From Apostichopus japonicus (lineage: Eukaryota > Echinodermata > Holothuroidea > Aspidochirotida > Stichopodidae), in contig NC_092564.1 in assembly GCF_037975245.1 (NCBI RefSeq), positions 13,728,484-13,792,483 of the forward strand: a stretch of DNA of 64,000 bases, written 5' to 3'. The notes below the pieces were generated by a model. That model worked only from the letters and a program-made list of their open reading frames with translations. It searched no databases and was not told the origin of the DNA. Both the position numbers and the translations under genes were made by a program. Of this stretch, positions 51,601 to 57,130 are shown piece by piece. Numbering within the stretch: position 1 is the first letter of the stretch; every line of letters starts with the position of its first letter.

Positions 51601-54306
51601 ATGCTAATGTCGACCATCTCTCTTCCTTTGCTGCTTTCAGCTTTGTCAGTTATGCCGTAAAGGTGACAACGAGGCATTACTTCTGCTGTGCGACGGTTGT
51701 GATAAGGGCTTCCATACTTACTGTGTGCAACCAGGCAATGATACTATTCCAGATGGGGACTGGTTCTGTAAGGCCTGTGTCCAAAAGGTGAATTGAGTTG
51801 AATTTATGGCTTCTGTTGTATCTGGGAGAGGTCCACTTCTTCAGATCATTAGATTGATTCTTTGATTCGATTATGAACCATCTGTCATGTATAGGATAGA
51901 GCACGCCGAACCGGCGTCATTACTAGCAAAGATGCATCTACAGAAATTACCGAAGGCTTTATCAAGTTTGTTGTCAAATATGTAAAATATAGATGTGAAC
52001 ATTGCTATAAAACTGCTTTTCACAAGATATTTGATAGTTTTAATAATGCTGTTTTCCCTCCTTAGTCTACTGGAGAGCCAGGCAATGTTATTAATACTAT
52101 TTGATTGCTTTTTACAAGATATTTGATAGTTTTAATAATGCTCTGTTTTCCCTCCTTAGTCTACTGGAGAGCCAGGCAATGTTATTAATACTATTTGATT
52201 GCTTTTCACAAGATATTTGATAGTTTTAATAATGCTCTGTTTCCCTCCTTAGTCTACTGGAGAGCCAGGCAAGTGTCTGGATTGCCAAGAGTCCACAGGA
52301 GATCTCTTGAAGTGTCACGCCTGTCCAAGAAGTTATCATCCGCAATGCTTAGAACCACCCATGAAAAAGTAAGCCTTGTGATTTGTACTATAAATTGTTC
52401 GTTCTGTTGAATACGCATGTACACACACATGAACACACAAATGTACACAAATATTTCATGATGTACTGGTCCATTAATATCATCTTTTGTCAAACAGTTA
52501 AGCCAATTACACAACACAACATCTTAAATGATTCATAGTTTGGGAAGAATTCTCATGACAGGTTAAAGGGAGGTGTGTTTTGAAGCTATGAACATGAAAG
52601 ATGATCATGATATGTGTTCACATCGTCAGCCATCTTTAAATGTGGTTACCAAAGGTCTCTCCTCAGATTCTCTGCCACCCAAAGTCTGCTGCCCTCTACA
52701 TCTTCTTCTCCTCACTGATGTGTTTTATTTTTTATTTTATTGGAAAAAAGTTAAACTGTTTGGCAGTCTTTAAGAATAATTAAATCAAGTTTAATATTCC
52801 TATTTGGTTTGCTTCCCTTCTTCAGGCTTCCTAAGGGGAAATGGTTTTGCCCTCCTTGCCATCGGGCTAAGAAGAAACAAGATAACCTGAGGAAGAAGAA
52901 GAACAAGGCTGCCAGGGAGGAAGCTGCTGCCCTCGCTGCTGCTGCTGCTGCTGCTGCAGGAAGCAACAACAGCGCCCCCAGTGGGAGCAACTCCGACGTG
53001 AACACCTCAACAGAGGCCATGGATACCAGCGTGGAAGGAACACCGGAGCCGAAAGGGGGAAAGAAGAAAGACAAGGAAGACGAGGAGAAGAAACCAAAAC
53101 GAGAGAAGAAAGAGAAGACAAAGAAACGCCAGGTCTCTAAGGAAATGCAGCCATGCAAGTGAGTATAGGAGGACAAATAGCAGACCTAATTCTTTGGTGC
53201 TTGTTGTAGACTTGTAGAAAATAGTCATGTAGGGGAATGAAACGGCAAATGGAATCTTCATCTACTTGTGAATGGTAGAACTTCAGTAATCAGGATGAAA
53301 TAGCGATGGTTAACAAAATGGGTGGAGAGTTGCCACATCCCCCACGACACCCTCAACCCCACCCATGGGGTTACACCACTATCTGCAATGAAATGTTTAC
53401 ATGAATGCTATTAAAGAGCTGATGAGCCAGCCCTCATCGGAAGTGCATGATGACGTTTAGCTGACAAAACTAAGGAAATAATAGACACCTTTATACAGTG
53501 GGCTTGCTATGCTGTTGAAATGTTCTTCATGGATGATACTCTTGTCTCTCCTCTTCTCCTACAGATCTTTACTCAATGAACTGGACAAGCATGACTGTGC
53601 CTGGCCGTTCCTTAATGCTGTCAATACTAAGATGTTTCCCCAGTACAAGAAAGTCATTCGTACTCCAATGGATTTTGGAACGATGCGTAATAAACTTAAG
53701 AGTGGACAGTAAGTTGATGATGTTATTTTTCTGAGTTTCCTTCTGCTCAAGTTGTCTGAAGATTTACCTATGTCCAAATATATTGACTTCATTCATCAAT
53801 TTGCTTTCTGAGACTGAGTCATGGCATTAGCATTGAAGTACCTGATATATATTTTCTAGTTGTTTTAGTGCCAGCATACCCACTCTGTTTGTCACTTTGC
53901 CATCATAAATTGTTATGAAAGTCTTGTTTGGTCTGTTATTATATTAAAAGGATGATTTTTTTTTTAACAGACAAACACCTGAAACTGATTTTGAAATTGG
54001 TTTTTATAAAGGCACTGGTTTGCTGGTGCTCCAATGTAATTGATGAAAATTTTGAAAAGAAATGAAACGGCAGCCCATCAGCCTTACATTTAATATAGCT
54101 TCATGATGTTTCTTTGTCTCCTCTTTCTAAGGTACAAATTAAAGGAGGAGTTTGCAGCTGATACTCGCCTCATCTTTGACAACTGTGAAACCTTCAATGA
54201 GGATGAATCAGAGGTGGGCCAAGCGGGCCATATATTGAGGGCATTCTTTGAGAAACGTTGGACAGAAACCATAGCTGATCCATCTGACCGCCAAACCACA
54301 TCTTGA
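12500..54306 (+). CDS. BAZ2B: BAZ2-family bromodomain protein (BAZ2A/BAZ2B orthologue), 34 coding exons, 5' end not found
   Basis: Large chromatin protein of the BAZ2 family. Its vertebrate members pair with ISWI ATPases (SNF2L/SNF2H) in nucleosome-remodelling complexes in the nucleus. Thirty-four exons join with consistent phases to about 2,340 residues (human BAZ2B is about 2,170). Approximate order, counting from the first complete codon: N-terminal block 1-44; GR tract and AT-hook 45-80; acidic/Ser region 127-210; coiled coil 211-300; TAM/MBD 500-575; basic coiled coil 585-838; DDT 840-905; AT-hook near 1045-1053; WHIM-type block 1140-1190; SUMO/PxDLS/eh1 low-complexity region to 1800; second WHIM block 1804-1856; PHD1 2037-2085; PHD2 2090-2135; bromodomain 2236-2330. 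The TAM, DDT, PHD1 and bromodomain closely match human BAZ2B as I recall it, while AT-hooks are a BAZ2A feature, so this may be a single invertebrate gene predating the vertebrate split. The first coding exon was not identified. Confidence 0.93.
14760..15004 (+). CDS. BAZ2B: BAZ2 exon b: Gly-Arg tract and AT-hook
   Basis: Flanked by tatcaacag and gtgagt. After completing the carried codon it encodes an alternating Gly-Arg run of about 17 residues, then GRRGRPRRS, a canonical AT-hook core (GRP between basic residues), then a Ser/Met-rich stretch ending KETP. A competing acceptor at 14716 puts this sequence out of frame. Such tracts bind DNA minor groove (AT-hook) or RNA (GR/RGG). It ends in phase 0. 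Confidence 0.85.
15005..17283 (+). other. BAZ2 intron
   Basis: AT-rich intron with a poly-C run near 16275. A tempting exon at 16803-16914 has a good acceptor and donor but the wrong exit phase; see the rejected list. Nothing else recognised. Confidence 0.7.
17284..17535 (+). CDS. BAZ2B: BAZ2 exon c: Ser/acidic region
   Basis: Phase 0 to phase 0, 84 codons, with a cttctag acceptor and gtatgc donor. GC content is clearly above the flanks. The product is serine- and acid-rich (SSDSEVSALEGEELDLSEGD, then SEPDSDDEELAKIAE), comparable to the acidic serine stretches ahead of the TAM domain in human BAZ2B. Likely disordered, with many casein-kinase-2-type sites. Confidence 0.85.
19704..19799 (+). 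CDS. BAZ2B: BAZ2 exon d: coiled coil
   Basis: Phase 0 to phase 0, 32 codons, between ccccttag and gtgaga. It encodes TKKNLEAKQLELLRQTDKL and then a Glu/Arg/Lys-rich helix ending ERKQK, with the heptad pattern of a coiled coil. Confidence 0.85.
21997..22017 (+). CDS. BAZ2B: BAZ2 candidate 21-nt microexon
   Basis: Twenty-one bases encoding PCDSGDE sit between a very strong acceptor (a pyrimidine-rich run ending tgttctctag) and a gttagc donor. They are phase 0 on both sides, so inclusion or skipping leaves the frame intact. The composition (acidic, Ser, Gly) suits the surrounding linker. Support is from splice signals and phase only. Confidence 0.5.
22429..22678. repeat. 125-bp direct tandem duplication
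   Basis: Two 125-bp copies (22429-22553 and 22554-22678) that I read as identical, within a BAZ2 intron. Each begins gaatagaaccagggtcctgc and ends aatgggttac. No coding or transposon signature. Identity implies a recent event or an assembly error. Confidence 0.9.
22679..25391 (+). other. Rest of BAZ2 intron before the basic exon
   Basis: AT-rich intron with a purine-rich patch (24850-24880). No exon, RNA gene or transposon recognised. Confidence 0.6.
25392..25724 (+). CDS. BAZ2B: BAZ2 exon f: coiled coil and poly-basic nuclear-localisation-like region
   Basis: Phase 0, 111 codons, acceptor tctggaaag and donor gtatgt. It opens MKLQREEEQRQHEEEQRRRV, a charged helix continuing the previous coiled coil. 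Further on is a lysine/arginine run (EKKKKRKKKKSKSG) that would serve as a strong nuclear localisation signal, then a His/Lys/Arg stretch. High GC relative to flanks. Confidence 0.88.
25942..26140 (+). CDS. BAZ2B: BAZ2 exon g: acidic linker
   Basis: Acceptor cttaacccag, donor gtatga. Enters in phase 0 and carries one base out. Encodes TLPDDNTVDEDDPYGSD, a hydrophobic middle and a Ser/Glu-rich end (ENSDSDGSQS). No domain recognised; probably disordered. Confidence 0.85.
26980..27168 (+). CDS. BAZ2B: BAZ2 exon h: Ala-rich linker before TAM domain
   Basis: Acceptor tcttaacag, donor gtaagt. Reads GENYSLKLEDGTYANGD, then an alanine-rich patch (SSAAASAAAV) and FTLKRKADGDPRIPM. The one-base carry at each end matches the neighbours. 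Leads directly into the TAM/MBD exon. Confidence 0.85.
28407..28690 (+). CDS. BAZ2B: BAZ2 exon i: TAM/MBD domain
   Basis: Encodes the methyl-CpG-binding-like TAM domain. Diagnostic stretches are PLLHGWRRQIIVR, GDVIYYAPCGKKLRTYPEV and FSFSVKMRVGEF; in human BAZ2B as I recall, these read PLEYGWQRETRIR, GEVAYYAPCGKKLRQYPEV and FSFSAKIRVGDF. In BAZ2 proteins this domain contributes to nucleic-acid binding; the NoRC subunit TIP5 uses it to bind RNA. Acceptor tgaacag, donor gtaagt, exit phase 0. Confidence 0.96.
28843..29005 (+). CDS. BAZ2B: BAZ2 exon j: post-TAM basic helix
   Basis: Acceptor atttcctcag, donor gtacag. GVVFEKISEDEMEERLTGRR finishes the TAM region, followed by a Lys/Arg/Glu helix (EKKRIAQELARRATESKYRK). 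A second GT five bases downstream would break the frame. Confidence 0.92.
29280..29372 (+). CDS. BAZ2B: BAZ2 exon k: basic coiled coil
   Basis: Acceptor is a CT-repeat tract ending ctctctcag, donor gtaatg. Encodes ELARRLAEAKLRRKMERQQE and continues in the same charged-helix style, matching the long coiled coil between TAM and DDT in BAZ2 proteins. One base carried at each end. Confidence 0.92.
29373..31239 (+). other. BAZ2 intron
   Basis: AT-rich intron with a C-rich patch at 30379-30415. No exon or element recognised. Confidence 0.65.
31240..31367 (+). CDS. BAZ2B: BAZ2 exon l: basic coiled coil
   Basis: Acceptor tttaaacag, donor gtaggc, exit phase 0. Encodes ALMMAEAKQREKDRRKLLRE and ends VRAQQYLE, equivalent to the 'IMAAEEKRKQKEQ ... 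RAQQILE' run of human BAZ2B as recalled. Confidence 0.93.
32307..32372 (+). CDS. BAZ2B: BAZ2 exon m: basic coiled coil
   Basis: Twenty-two codons, phase 0 to 0, between cacatctag and gtgtgt. Encodes ERKKRKEMMAARKIIESVHK plus AK, parallel to 'AKKKKKEEAANAK' in the human protein. Confidence 0.9.
34068..34124 (+). CDS. BAZ2B: BAZ2 candidate exon n: coiled-coil segment
   Basis: Nineteen codons, phase 0 on both sides, between acattccttttag and gtatta. Encodes GLLSAEFRAEYERSNMSKK. It falls where human BAZ2B has 'LLEAEKRIKEKE' between the flanking conserved helices, so its position and charge fit. Skipping it would also keep the frame, so it may be alternative. Confidence 0.6.
35375..35500. repeat. 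Diverged direct repeat, about 65 bp x 2
   Basis: Both units carry 'cagtgata', 'cataacacattaatcct' and 'gaccacagggtttagtt', with scattered substitutions and small indels between them. Confidence 0.6.
36440..36673 (-). mobile_element. tRNA-derived SINE, minus orientation
   Basis: On the minus strand the element starts gagagcattgtggtcaagtg. It contains an exact RNA polymerase III A box (TGGTCAAGTGG), a serine-tRNA-like run (aaggcaatggacttg) and a degraded B box (aggtgtgagtcc). Then comes the body 'gtgtccttgggcaaggcac', familiar from SINEs of marine invertebrates, and 'cacccaggtgtatat'. The frames over it at 36439-36672 are therefore transposon sequence. No clear target duplication seen. Confidence 0.75.
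39176..39220 (+). CDS. BAZ2B: BAZ2 exon o: conserved basic helix
   Basis: Fifteen codons, phase 0, between ctttacag and gtaagt. EREIRRQQAVFLKHQ matches 'EKEMRRQQAVLLKHQ' of human BAZ2B as recalled, which makes this small exon secure. Confidence 0.93.
39997..40060. repeat. 32-bp tandem duplication
   Basis: Two 32-bp copies beginning gtagtataaatcagat and ending actaactgccaa, with one substitution between them, in an intron. Confidence 0.85.
41060..41125 (+). CDS. BAZ2B: BAZ2 exon p: conserved basic helix
   Basis: Twenty-two codons, phase 0, acceptor tgctcgtag and donor gtattt. ERERRKQHLVLVRALEARKK matches 'ERERRRQHMMLMKAMEARKK' in human BAZ2B as recalled. Confidence 0.94.
41564..41772. repeat. 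Degenerate minisatellite, about 40-bp unit
   Basis: Five to six imperfect units sharing 'ctgatactagcaagtgggt' and 'cagataacatt' in a BAZ2 intron. The antisense frame spanning it (41399-41800) gives repeated peptides and is a product of the array. Confidence 0.75.
42373..42516 (+). CDS. BAZ2B: BAZ2 exon q: end of basic coiled coil
   Basis: Forty-eight codons, phase 0, acceptor tctttcctcag and donor gtaaga. Contains AERDLNREKRMQHRHMEIQL and then ELKKPVEDM, the conserved bridge ('ELKKPNEDM' in human) into the DDT domain. Confidence 0.95.
42690..42801 (+). CDS. BAZ2B: BAZ2 exon r: DDT domain, first half
   Basis: Acceptor caatttgtag, donor gtaagt. PLPDLPRIKGLRLSGKAF followed by ADTLMVMEFLHNFGEALGF is the start of the DDT domain, the helical module that contacts ISWI-type ATPases in BAZ-family proteins. 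One base carried out. Confidence 0.96.
43262..43407 (+). CDS. BAZ2B: BAZ2 exon s: DDT domain, second half
   Basis: Acceptor cctttcctctcag, donor gtacaa. DVDEDLPTLAELQGGLLGER continues the DDT fold (human 'DVNIDVPNLSVLQEGLL'), then a helix MRLTLRLFNLALADPGF. Exit phase 0. Confidence 0.95.
43582..43689 (+). CDS. BAZ2B: BAZ2 exon t: post-DDT helices
   Basis: Thirty-six codons, phase 0, acceptor cctattatccag and donor gtaagc. Encodes IKSILNQKMHEIPVTADNMS and then EMMRYYLLGVNNHEEE, parallel to the helices following the DDT domain in human BAZ2B ('NRDNVSEVLQIFM'). Confidence 0.93.
44297..44481 (+). CDS. BAZ2B: BAZ2 exon u: WHIM-type conserved block
   Basis: Acceptor ccttacctctcag, donor gtgagt. 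Contains FKALNATDKAGILGFLINQL and LRRDKWIVEGKLRK, near-identical to human 'FQAHTPAQKASVLAFLINEL' and 'LRRDKWVVEGKLRK'. This is the WHIM1/WAKZ-type region of ISWI-partner proteins. Two bases carried out. Confidence 0.95.
44743..44861 (+). CDS. BAZ2B: BAZ2 exon v: second AT-hook
   Basis: Acceptor cgttctcaag, donor gtgaga. After LKSAHNLSLDDGSNQGTPSS it encodes KRKRGRPKKS, a textbook AT-hook. In human BAZ2B the corresponding place has a basic 'GRKRRRKGG'; BAZ2A carries AT-hooks. One base carried out. Confidence 0.92.
45055..45135 (+). repeat. AGGTCA-type dispersed repeat fragment
   Basis: Contains three AGGTCA half-sites at 45094, 45101 and 45111 (spacings of 1 and 4) flanked by words shared with the 2.8-3.0 kb units. 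More likely a repeat fragment than a selected nuclear-receptor site, although the first pair is an exact DR1. Confidence 0.45.
45366..45598 (+). CDS. BAZ2B: BAZ2 exon w: acidic region
   Basis: Acceptor gttttcttgtag, donor gtaact. Opens DNTPVGTPRGEDKNEDDFGD, a long Asp/Glu run follows, then SKEDIQKKIEKLSK, equivalent to 'VEELEKQIEKLSK' of human BAZ2B. The acidic run parallels the human 'DYDDDDDDDSDD' block. Exit phase 0. Confidence 0.94.
45854..47846 (+). CDS. BAZ2B: BAZ2 exon x: WHIM-type block and long regulatory low-complexity region (1,993 bp)
   Basis: The largest exon, between tttgttccacag and gtgagt. It opens QHSQFRNKIFEAMRPLRSIS, then FGKDRFHRRYWVFPNLGGLF and VEG, the conserved block read in human as 'FGQDRYRRRYWILPQCGGIFVEG'. 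Then come about 480 residues of low-complexity sequence: a Lys/Glu region with nine psi-K-x-E SUMO-type sites, Ser/Asp-rich sequence, PQDLS and PVDLS motifs, and FGLDDIL (eh1-like). A second conserved island, WFNILPRTPCDETSLT, matches human 'WFSLLPRTPCDDTSLT'. A Pro/Met/Phe-rich stretch and EVKKEPKEDEEEE follow. The open frame runs beyond the exon on both sides, so splice sites set the limits. Confidence 0.96.
48139..48297 (+). CDS. BAZ2B: BAZ2 exon y: WHIM2-type block
   Basis: Acceptor cccctacag, donor gtaggt. EVKYGWWHIKDQETVENLCR and then CLHTKGTRERVLQRTLYKH match human 'EMQFGWWRIIDPEDLKALLK' and 'VLHLRGIREKALQKQIQKH'. In ISWI partners such motifs contribute to nucleosome-spacing assemblies. 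One base carried at each end. Confidence 0.95.
48976..49145 (+). CDS. BAZ2B: BAZ2 exon z
   Basis: Acceptor tttgattcag, donor gtaagc. Acidic start (DMQVEEKESEEKVEFG) and then IINMKLIENIESMEEKVFSA with SMQTK, corresponding to human 'MDLSVLQQVEDLERRVASASLQVK'. Exit phase 0. Confidence 0.92.
49557..49717 (+). CDS. BAZ2B: BAZ2 exon aa
   Basis: Acceptor tctttcttccag, donor gtaact. GWVLPNKLSTAGCAASPS opens it (human 'GWMCPEP'), then LIRLASERLLNLEGAIERRF, parallel to 'AVTRLADLERNIERRI'. Two bases carried out. Confidence 0.93.
49765..50045. repeat. Possible unclassified interspersed element in intron
   Basis: GC-richer stretch with SINE-like wording (agctcagatccggtac near the start and 'cgggatataaatgtgatatt' near the end). 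No Pol III boxes or flanking duplications confirmed, so the call is tentative. Confidence 0.25.
50254..50310 (+). CDS. BAZ2B: BAZ2 exon bb (57 bp)
   Basis: Acceptor ttgttctttcag, donor gtaagt. Encodes ETTNFLQEKLNEAENEEE; enters with two carried bases and leaves with two. Short acidic linker. Confidence 0.88.
50971..51121 (+). CDS. BAZ2B: BAZ2 exon cc: pre-PHD helix
   Basis: Acceptor cttgttgcag, donor gtgagt. GLQVWRTATENSTSASQLYL and LEKCITWEKAIIKV match human 'GLRVWRRALSEARSAAQVAL' and 'LQKSIAWEKSIMKV'. Exit phase 0, directly into PHD1. Confidence 0.95.
51641..51787 (+). CDS. BAZ2B: BAZ2 exon dd: PHD finger 1
   Basis: Complete C4HC3 PHD finger in one exon. Ligands are CQLC, CDGC, the His and Cys of FHTYC, and CKAC. 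It reads LCQLCRKGDNEALLLLCDGC, and the core LLLLCDGCDKGFHTYC differs from human BAZ2B by one residue. PHD fingers of this type read the histone H3 N-terminus. Acceptor ctgctttcag, donor gtgaat; phase 0 on both sides. Confidence 0.97.
52014..52272. repeat. Three tandem copies of a 92-94-bp unit that includes a splice acceptor
   Basis: Copy 1 is 52014-52105, copy 2 is 52106-52199 and copy 3 is 52200-52272 (truncated where it enters unique exon sequence). Each has gatatttgatagttttaata, a pyrimidine tract ending ctccttag, and the first 20 bases of the PHD2 exon. The three AG sites are at 52064-65, 52158-59 and 52251-52. Only the last leads into open PHD2 sequence; the first two reach an in-frame TGA within 13 codons. 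Confidence 0.92.
52253..52368 (+). CDS. BAZ2B: BAZ2 exon ee: PHD finger 2, first part
   Basis: Begins STGEPGKCLDCQESTGDLLK and carries six of the eight zinc ligands of a second PHD finger (CLDC, CHAC, His and Cys of YHPQC). It ends EPPMKK with two bases carried to the next exon. It follows PHD1 after a linker of about nine residues. The acceptor is the third of three tandem copies. Confidence 0.93.
52826..53158 (+). CDS. BAZ2B: BAZ2 exon ff: PHD2 end, poly-Ala and basic linker
   Basis: Acceptor cttcttcag, donor gtgagt. LPKGKWFCPPCHRAKKKQ supplies the last two cysteines of PHD2. Then comes a poly-alanine run encoded mainly by GCT repeats, a Ser/Asn stretch, and a Lys/Glu linker (KKDKEDEEKKPKREKKEKTK) before the bromodomain. 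Two bases carried out. Confidence 0.94.
53565..53708 (+). CDS. BAZ2B: BAZ2 exon gg: bromodomain, first part
   Basis: Acceptor cttctcctacag, donor gtaagt. SLLNELDKHDCAWPFLNAVN and then YKKVIRTPMDFGTMRNKLKS are helix Z, the ZA loop (WPF shelf equivalent and PMDF) and helix A of a bromodomain, the acetyl-lysine-binding fold. Two bases carried out. Confidence 0.97.
54132..54306 (+). CDS. BAZ2B: BAZ2 exon hh: bromodomain end and stop codon
   Basis: Acceptor tctttctaag; terminates with TGA at 54304-54306. FAADTRLIFDNCETFNEDES contains the acetyl-lysine-anchoring Asn of the BC loop (FNED), followed by GQAGHILRAFFEKRWTET, as in human 'GRAGHNMRKYFEKKWTDT'. A short unconserved tail (DPSDRQTTS) ends the protein. 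Confidence 0.97.
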
Positions 54307-54887
54307 AGTCTTGTAATATTTATTAAATATGTGCAACAACAAAAAACAACAGAAGAGTTCTATCTTCCAAACCAGCGAGTGACGTTGTCATGGTGATGTT
54401 AGATGGTTTTTATCCTTTCACCTGAGGATACGTCAGTATCTTAAACAACCAATCAGAGAATGTTAGGATTGGTTTACATCTGCTCAAAGGCATTAGTGTT
54501 TGGAACATCTGGAATTGGGAGGTACACAAAACATCATTTTAAGAGGACTCCCAACCTCCTTATATCATTCTCTTTGTATTATCAATGAGCAGTCTAGCTG
54601 ATCTCACTGCCAGAGTTAGAATTCTACAAGAAAACATTTACAAGCAAACGAGAGAGAAATATCTTGCACAAACAGAACGTTTTATCAACAACATGATACT
54701 AGGCAGTTATTGATAGTCTTTGGCAGGGATGGTGGCAAGGGGTGGACACATCATATTGTGTGGAAAAGACGTATCTCAAAGTTGTGAGTACCTTCAATTC
54801 ATGACAAAAGAATACTATGACATAATGGTTACTTTTTTTATGGATGTGAGACCTACCACCAATTTGTGACGTGATGTATTTTTATCT

Positions 54888-54893
54888 AATAAA
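54888..54893 (+). promoter_or_regulatory. Candidate BAZ2 poly(A) signal (proximal)
   Basis: Canonical AATAAA about 580 bases past the stop codon, followed by a GT-rich 'gttttgttgcatggg' of the kind found downstream of cleavage sites. Confidence 0.45.
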
Positions 54894-57118
54894 TTTCATG
54901 TTTTGTTGCATGGGCAATGAAGTGGATAGATGAATAGATACTTGCAAAATGAAAACGTCGGGGGAAAAAAATGGACATGGGGAAGTATCTGTTTCTAATG
55001 TTAACTTTTTCTCTTTAGCGACTTCCTTCGAGTCTCTCGTATTTGACGAGACTTCAGCTCATCTTCCAAATTCTTTCCCAGTCCGTTTTCTTCTCTTTCA
55101 TATTGGCATTGTACAGAACTAAATTAAAACAACAAAAAAACTTGTTTCCTTCTTTCCTTTCCTTTTTTTTTTTTGATTAGCGTGTAAAAAGTATTTAGTA
55201 TATTTGTGCTTAATGTGATTACTTACAAAGCAACTTGAAACCAAAATTGTAGATAAATAATGGCTCACTATAATTTCTGCATGCAAATCACTCTGCTTCG
55301 TAGCCGAGGATTGTCATCATCGTTTTGTTTTTCTCTGTCAACTCAAGGTTTTGTCTTTTTTAGTTCATTTGGGAGAATGTGTTTCTCATAAATGCTGAGA
55401 AAAGAAAGTTCTTCTACCAAAACCAAATTCAAAAGTATGCTGTGTAATTAACGAGTTGCCAGACTGTTTGAGTCATTGGTCATCATAATAATGGTATAAA
55501 ATAATTAATCAGGTGGTACAATTGTCATTCTCAGTCACTCTTGGAATCGATTTCAGGACAGCAAGGCTTTTAAAGATGTCCAAGTGATTGACGATTAATA
55601 GACAATTCATCTCCGTAATCATCAGAAAATTGATCTCCGATTCAGAGATTTTAGTGTTTTGTGACTTTGAATGAGTGAACGAGTATTTACAGTTCTTCTC
55701 AGAGGATGAAAGGCATCCTCCGTACGAATCATGGTCCCTGCTGGACTAATTAAAAGCTGGTTCATTAAAGTAATTTATTATATTTCCTAATGTGCACGAG
55801 GAATAGTTTTTAGAATTTCTTGAGATGGATAAATGTAGAAAGATTGAGATTTTTTTTTTAGTAGTGCCATTAAATCATCCATGTAGGCAATCCACCTCAC
55901 TCAGTATTATAACCCACAATCATTTAGCTTTTAATCTGTAATTTAAGTAGGAAATGTTTTGACATTATGATTTTTTTAAGTGCAATGCATAGCTAAGAAA
56001 TAGCCTTGTCCCAAACTAAATGATACTGTTATTTTGTTTTCTATGATTAATATTGTTATTAATGTAGACTGACTAGGATTTCAAGCGGTCATGGTGTCAA
56101 TACAACACTCTTCTGCTTTTCTTTCTTCGTTGTTGGATTGGATAAAAAAATAACTGGCATATTTTACGTTTTAGTGAGATGCGAGTCAGAGGTTGTTACC
56201 AAAGAATATTGTTAAAGTGTCATTTTCAGCCTTCCTTGTGTAAATGTTAAAAGAGGTTAATATTTACTTCCAGGTGACATGTATTTTGATCAACTCAATA
56301 CACATTGCAATGGTCACAAATCATTCACATGGCTACTTAAGGTTGACCCTAGGATATGCTAGACTAACCACATATGTTCAGTGAAACATTGAGACCTATA
56401 TTACTTCCATCGACAGGATGTATTTCCAGACAAATATATATTCTGGGCAAAACATATTTATTGGTCTTCTTTTGACTTTTGACCCTACTCATGTGGGATA
56501 TGTTATTTCCGACCTAGGTTTCATCTGCTATTTTTATCCAGTTAATTTAGCATGTGGCAGGGTGGACAGAGTTTAGGAGATGGTTTGTAATTATGGGTCT
56601 GTATAGAATTACTGTTACGTCAAACGCATATTCAAATTTATTTCAATGTGTGTTGTTTGTTGTAATATTAAATGATACCGTAAAGAACCTATGTTATAAA
56701 TGTTAAGATGTTCAAACATCAACTTCATGGTATGAAACATCGATGAAGTTACACTCGGACCATATTGTGGTTTATACAAGCTGTCCTCTTGAGCGATGGT
56801 GATATCACCAGGTATGTTGGTGGGGGGGGGGGGGTAAGAGCACAATGTCAGTAATGGTGAGGATGTTTTATGTTGACATAACATTAGCTTTTCTTTGTTC
56901 ATTGTTTCAGATTGCATTCAAAGTCCTTTCTCAAGCACATGTCCCAGGATTCAGTTAAAGCCCACTGCACCTCTTAGTTGTTGGCTGAGCTGTCTCATAT
57001 TGTTTCCAAATTTTTCATTCTTTTTTTTCTTTTTTATTCTCCTATTTTGTGTGTTTTGTTGTAGATGTTTGTATAGAAATCCAAAAGTAGCAGTGTGTTG
57101 TAGTTTTGATATTACAAT

Positions 57119-57124
57119 AATAAA
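57119..57124 (+). promoter_or_regulatory. Candidate BAZ2 poly(A) signal (distal)
   Basis: AATAAA about 2.8 kb past the stop, preceded by T-rich sequence and followed by 'tgtgcatatgatg' and T-rich tracts. An alternative distal end would give a long 3' UTR. Confidence 0.3.
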
Positions 57125-57130
57125 ACTATG

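Larger units (their letters stand above)
54307..57130 (+). other. BAZ2 3' UTR and flank
   Basis: AT-rich non-coding sequence after the BAZ2 stop, with several candidate poly(A) signals. No open frame resembling a gene. A poly-G run sits at 56821-56833. The extent of the UTR cannot be set from sequence alone. Confidence 0.5.
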
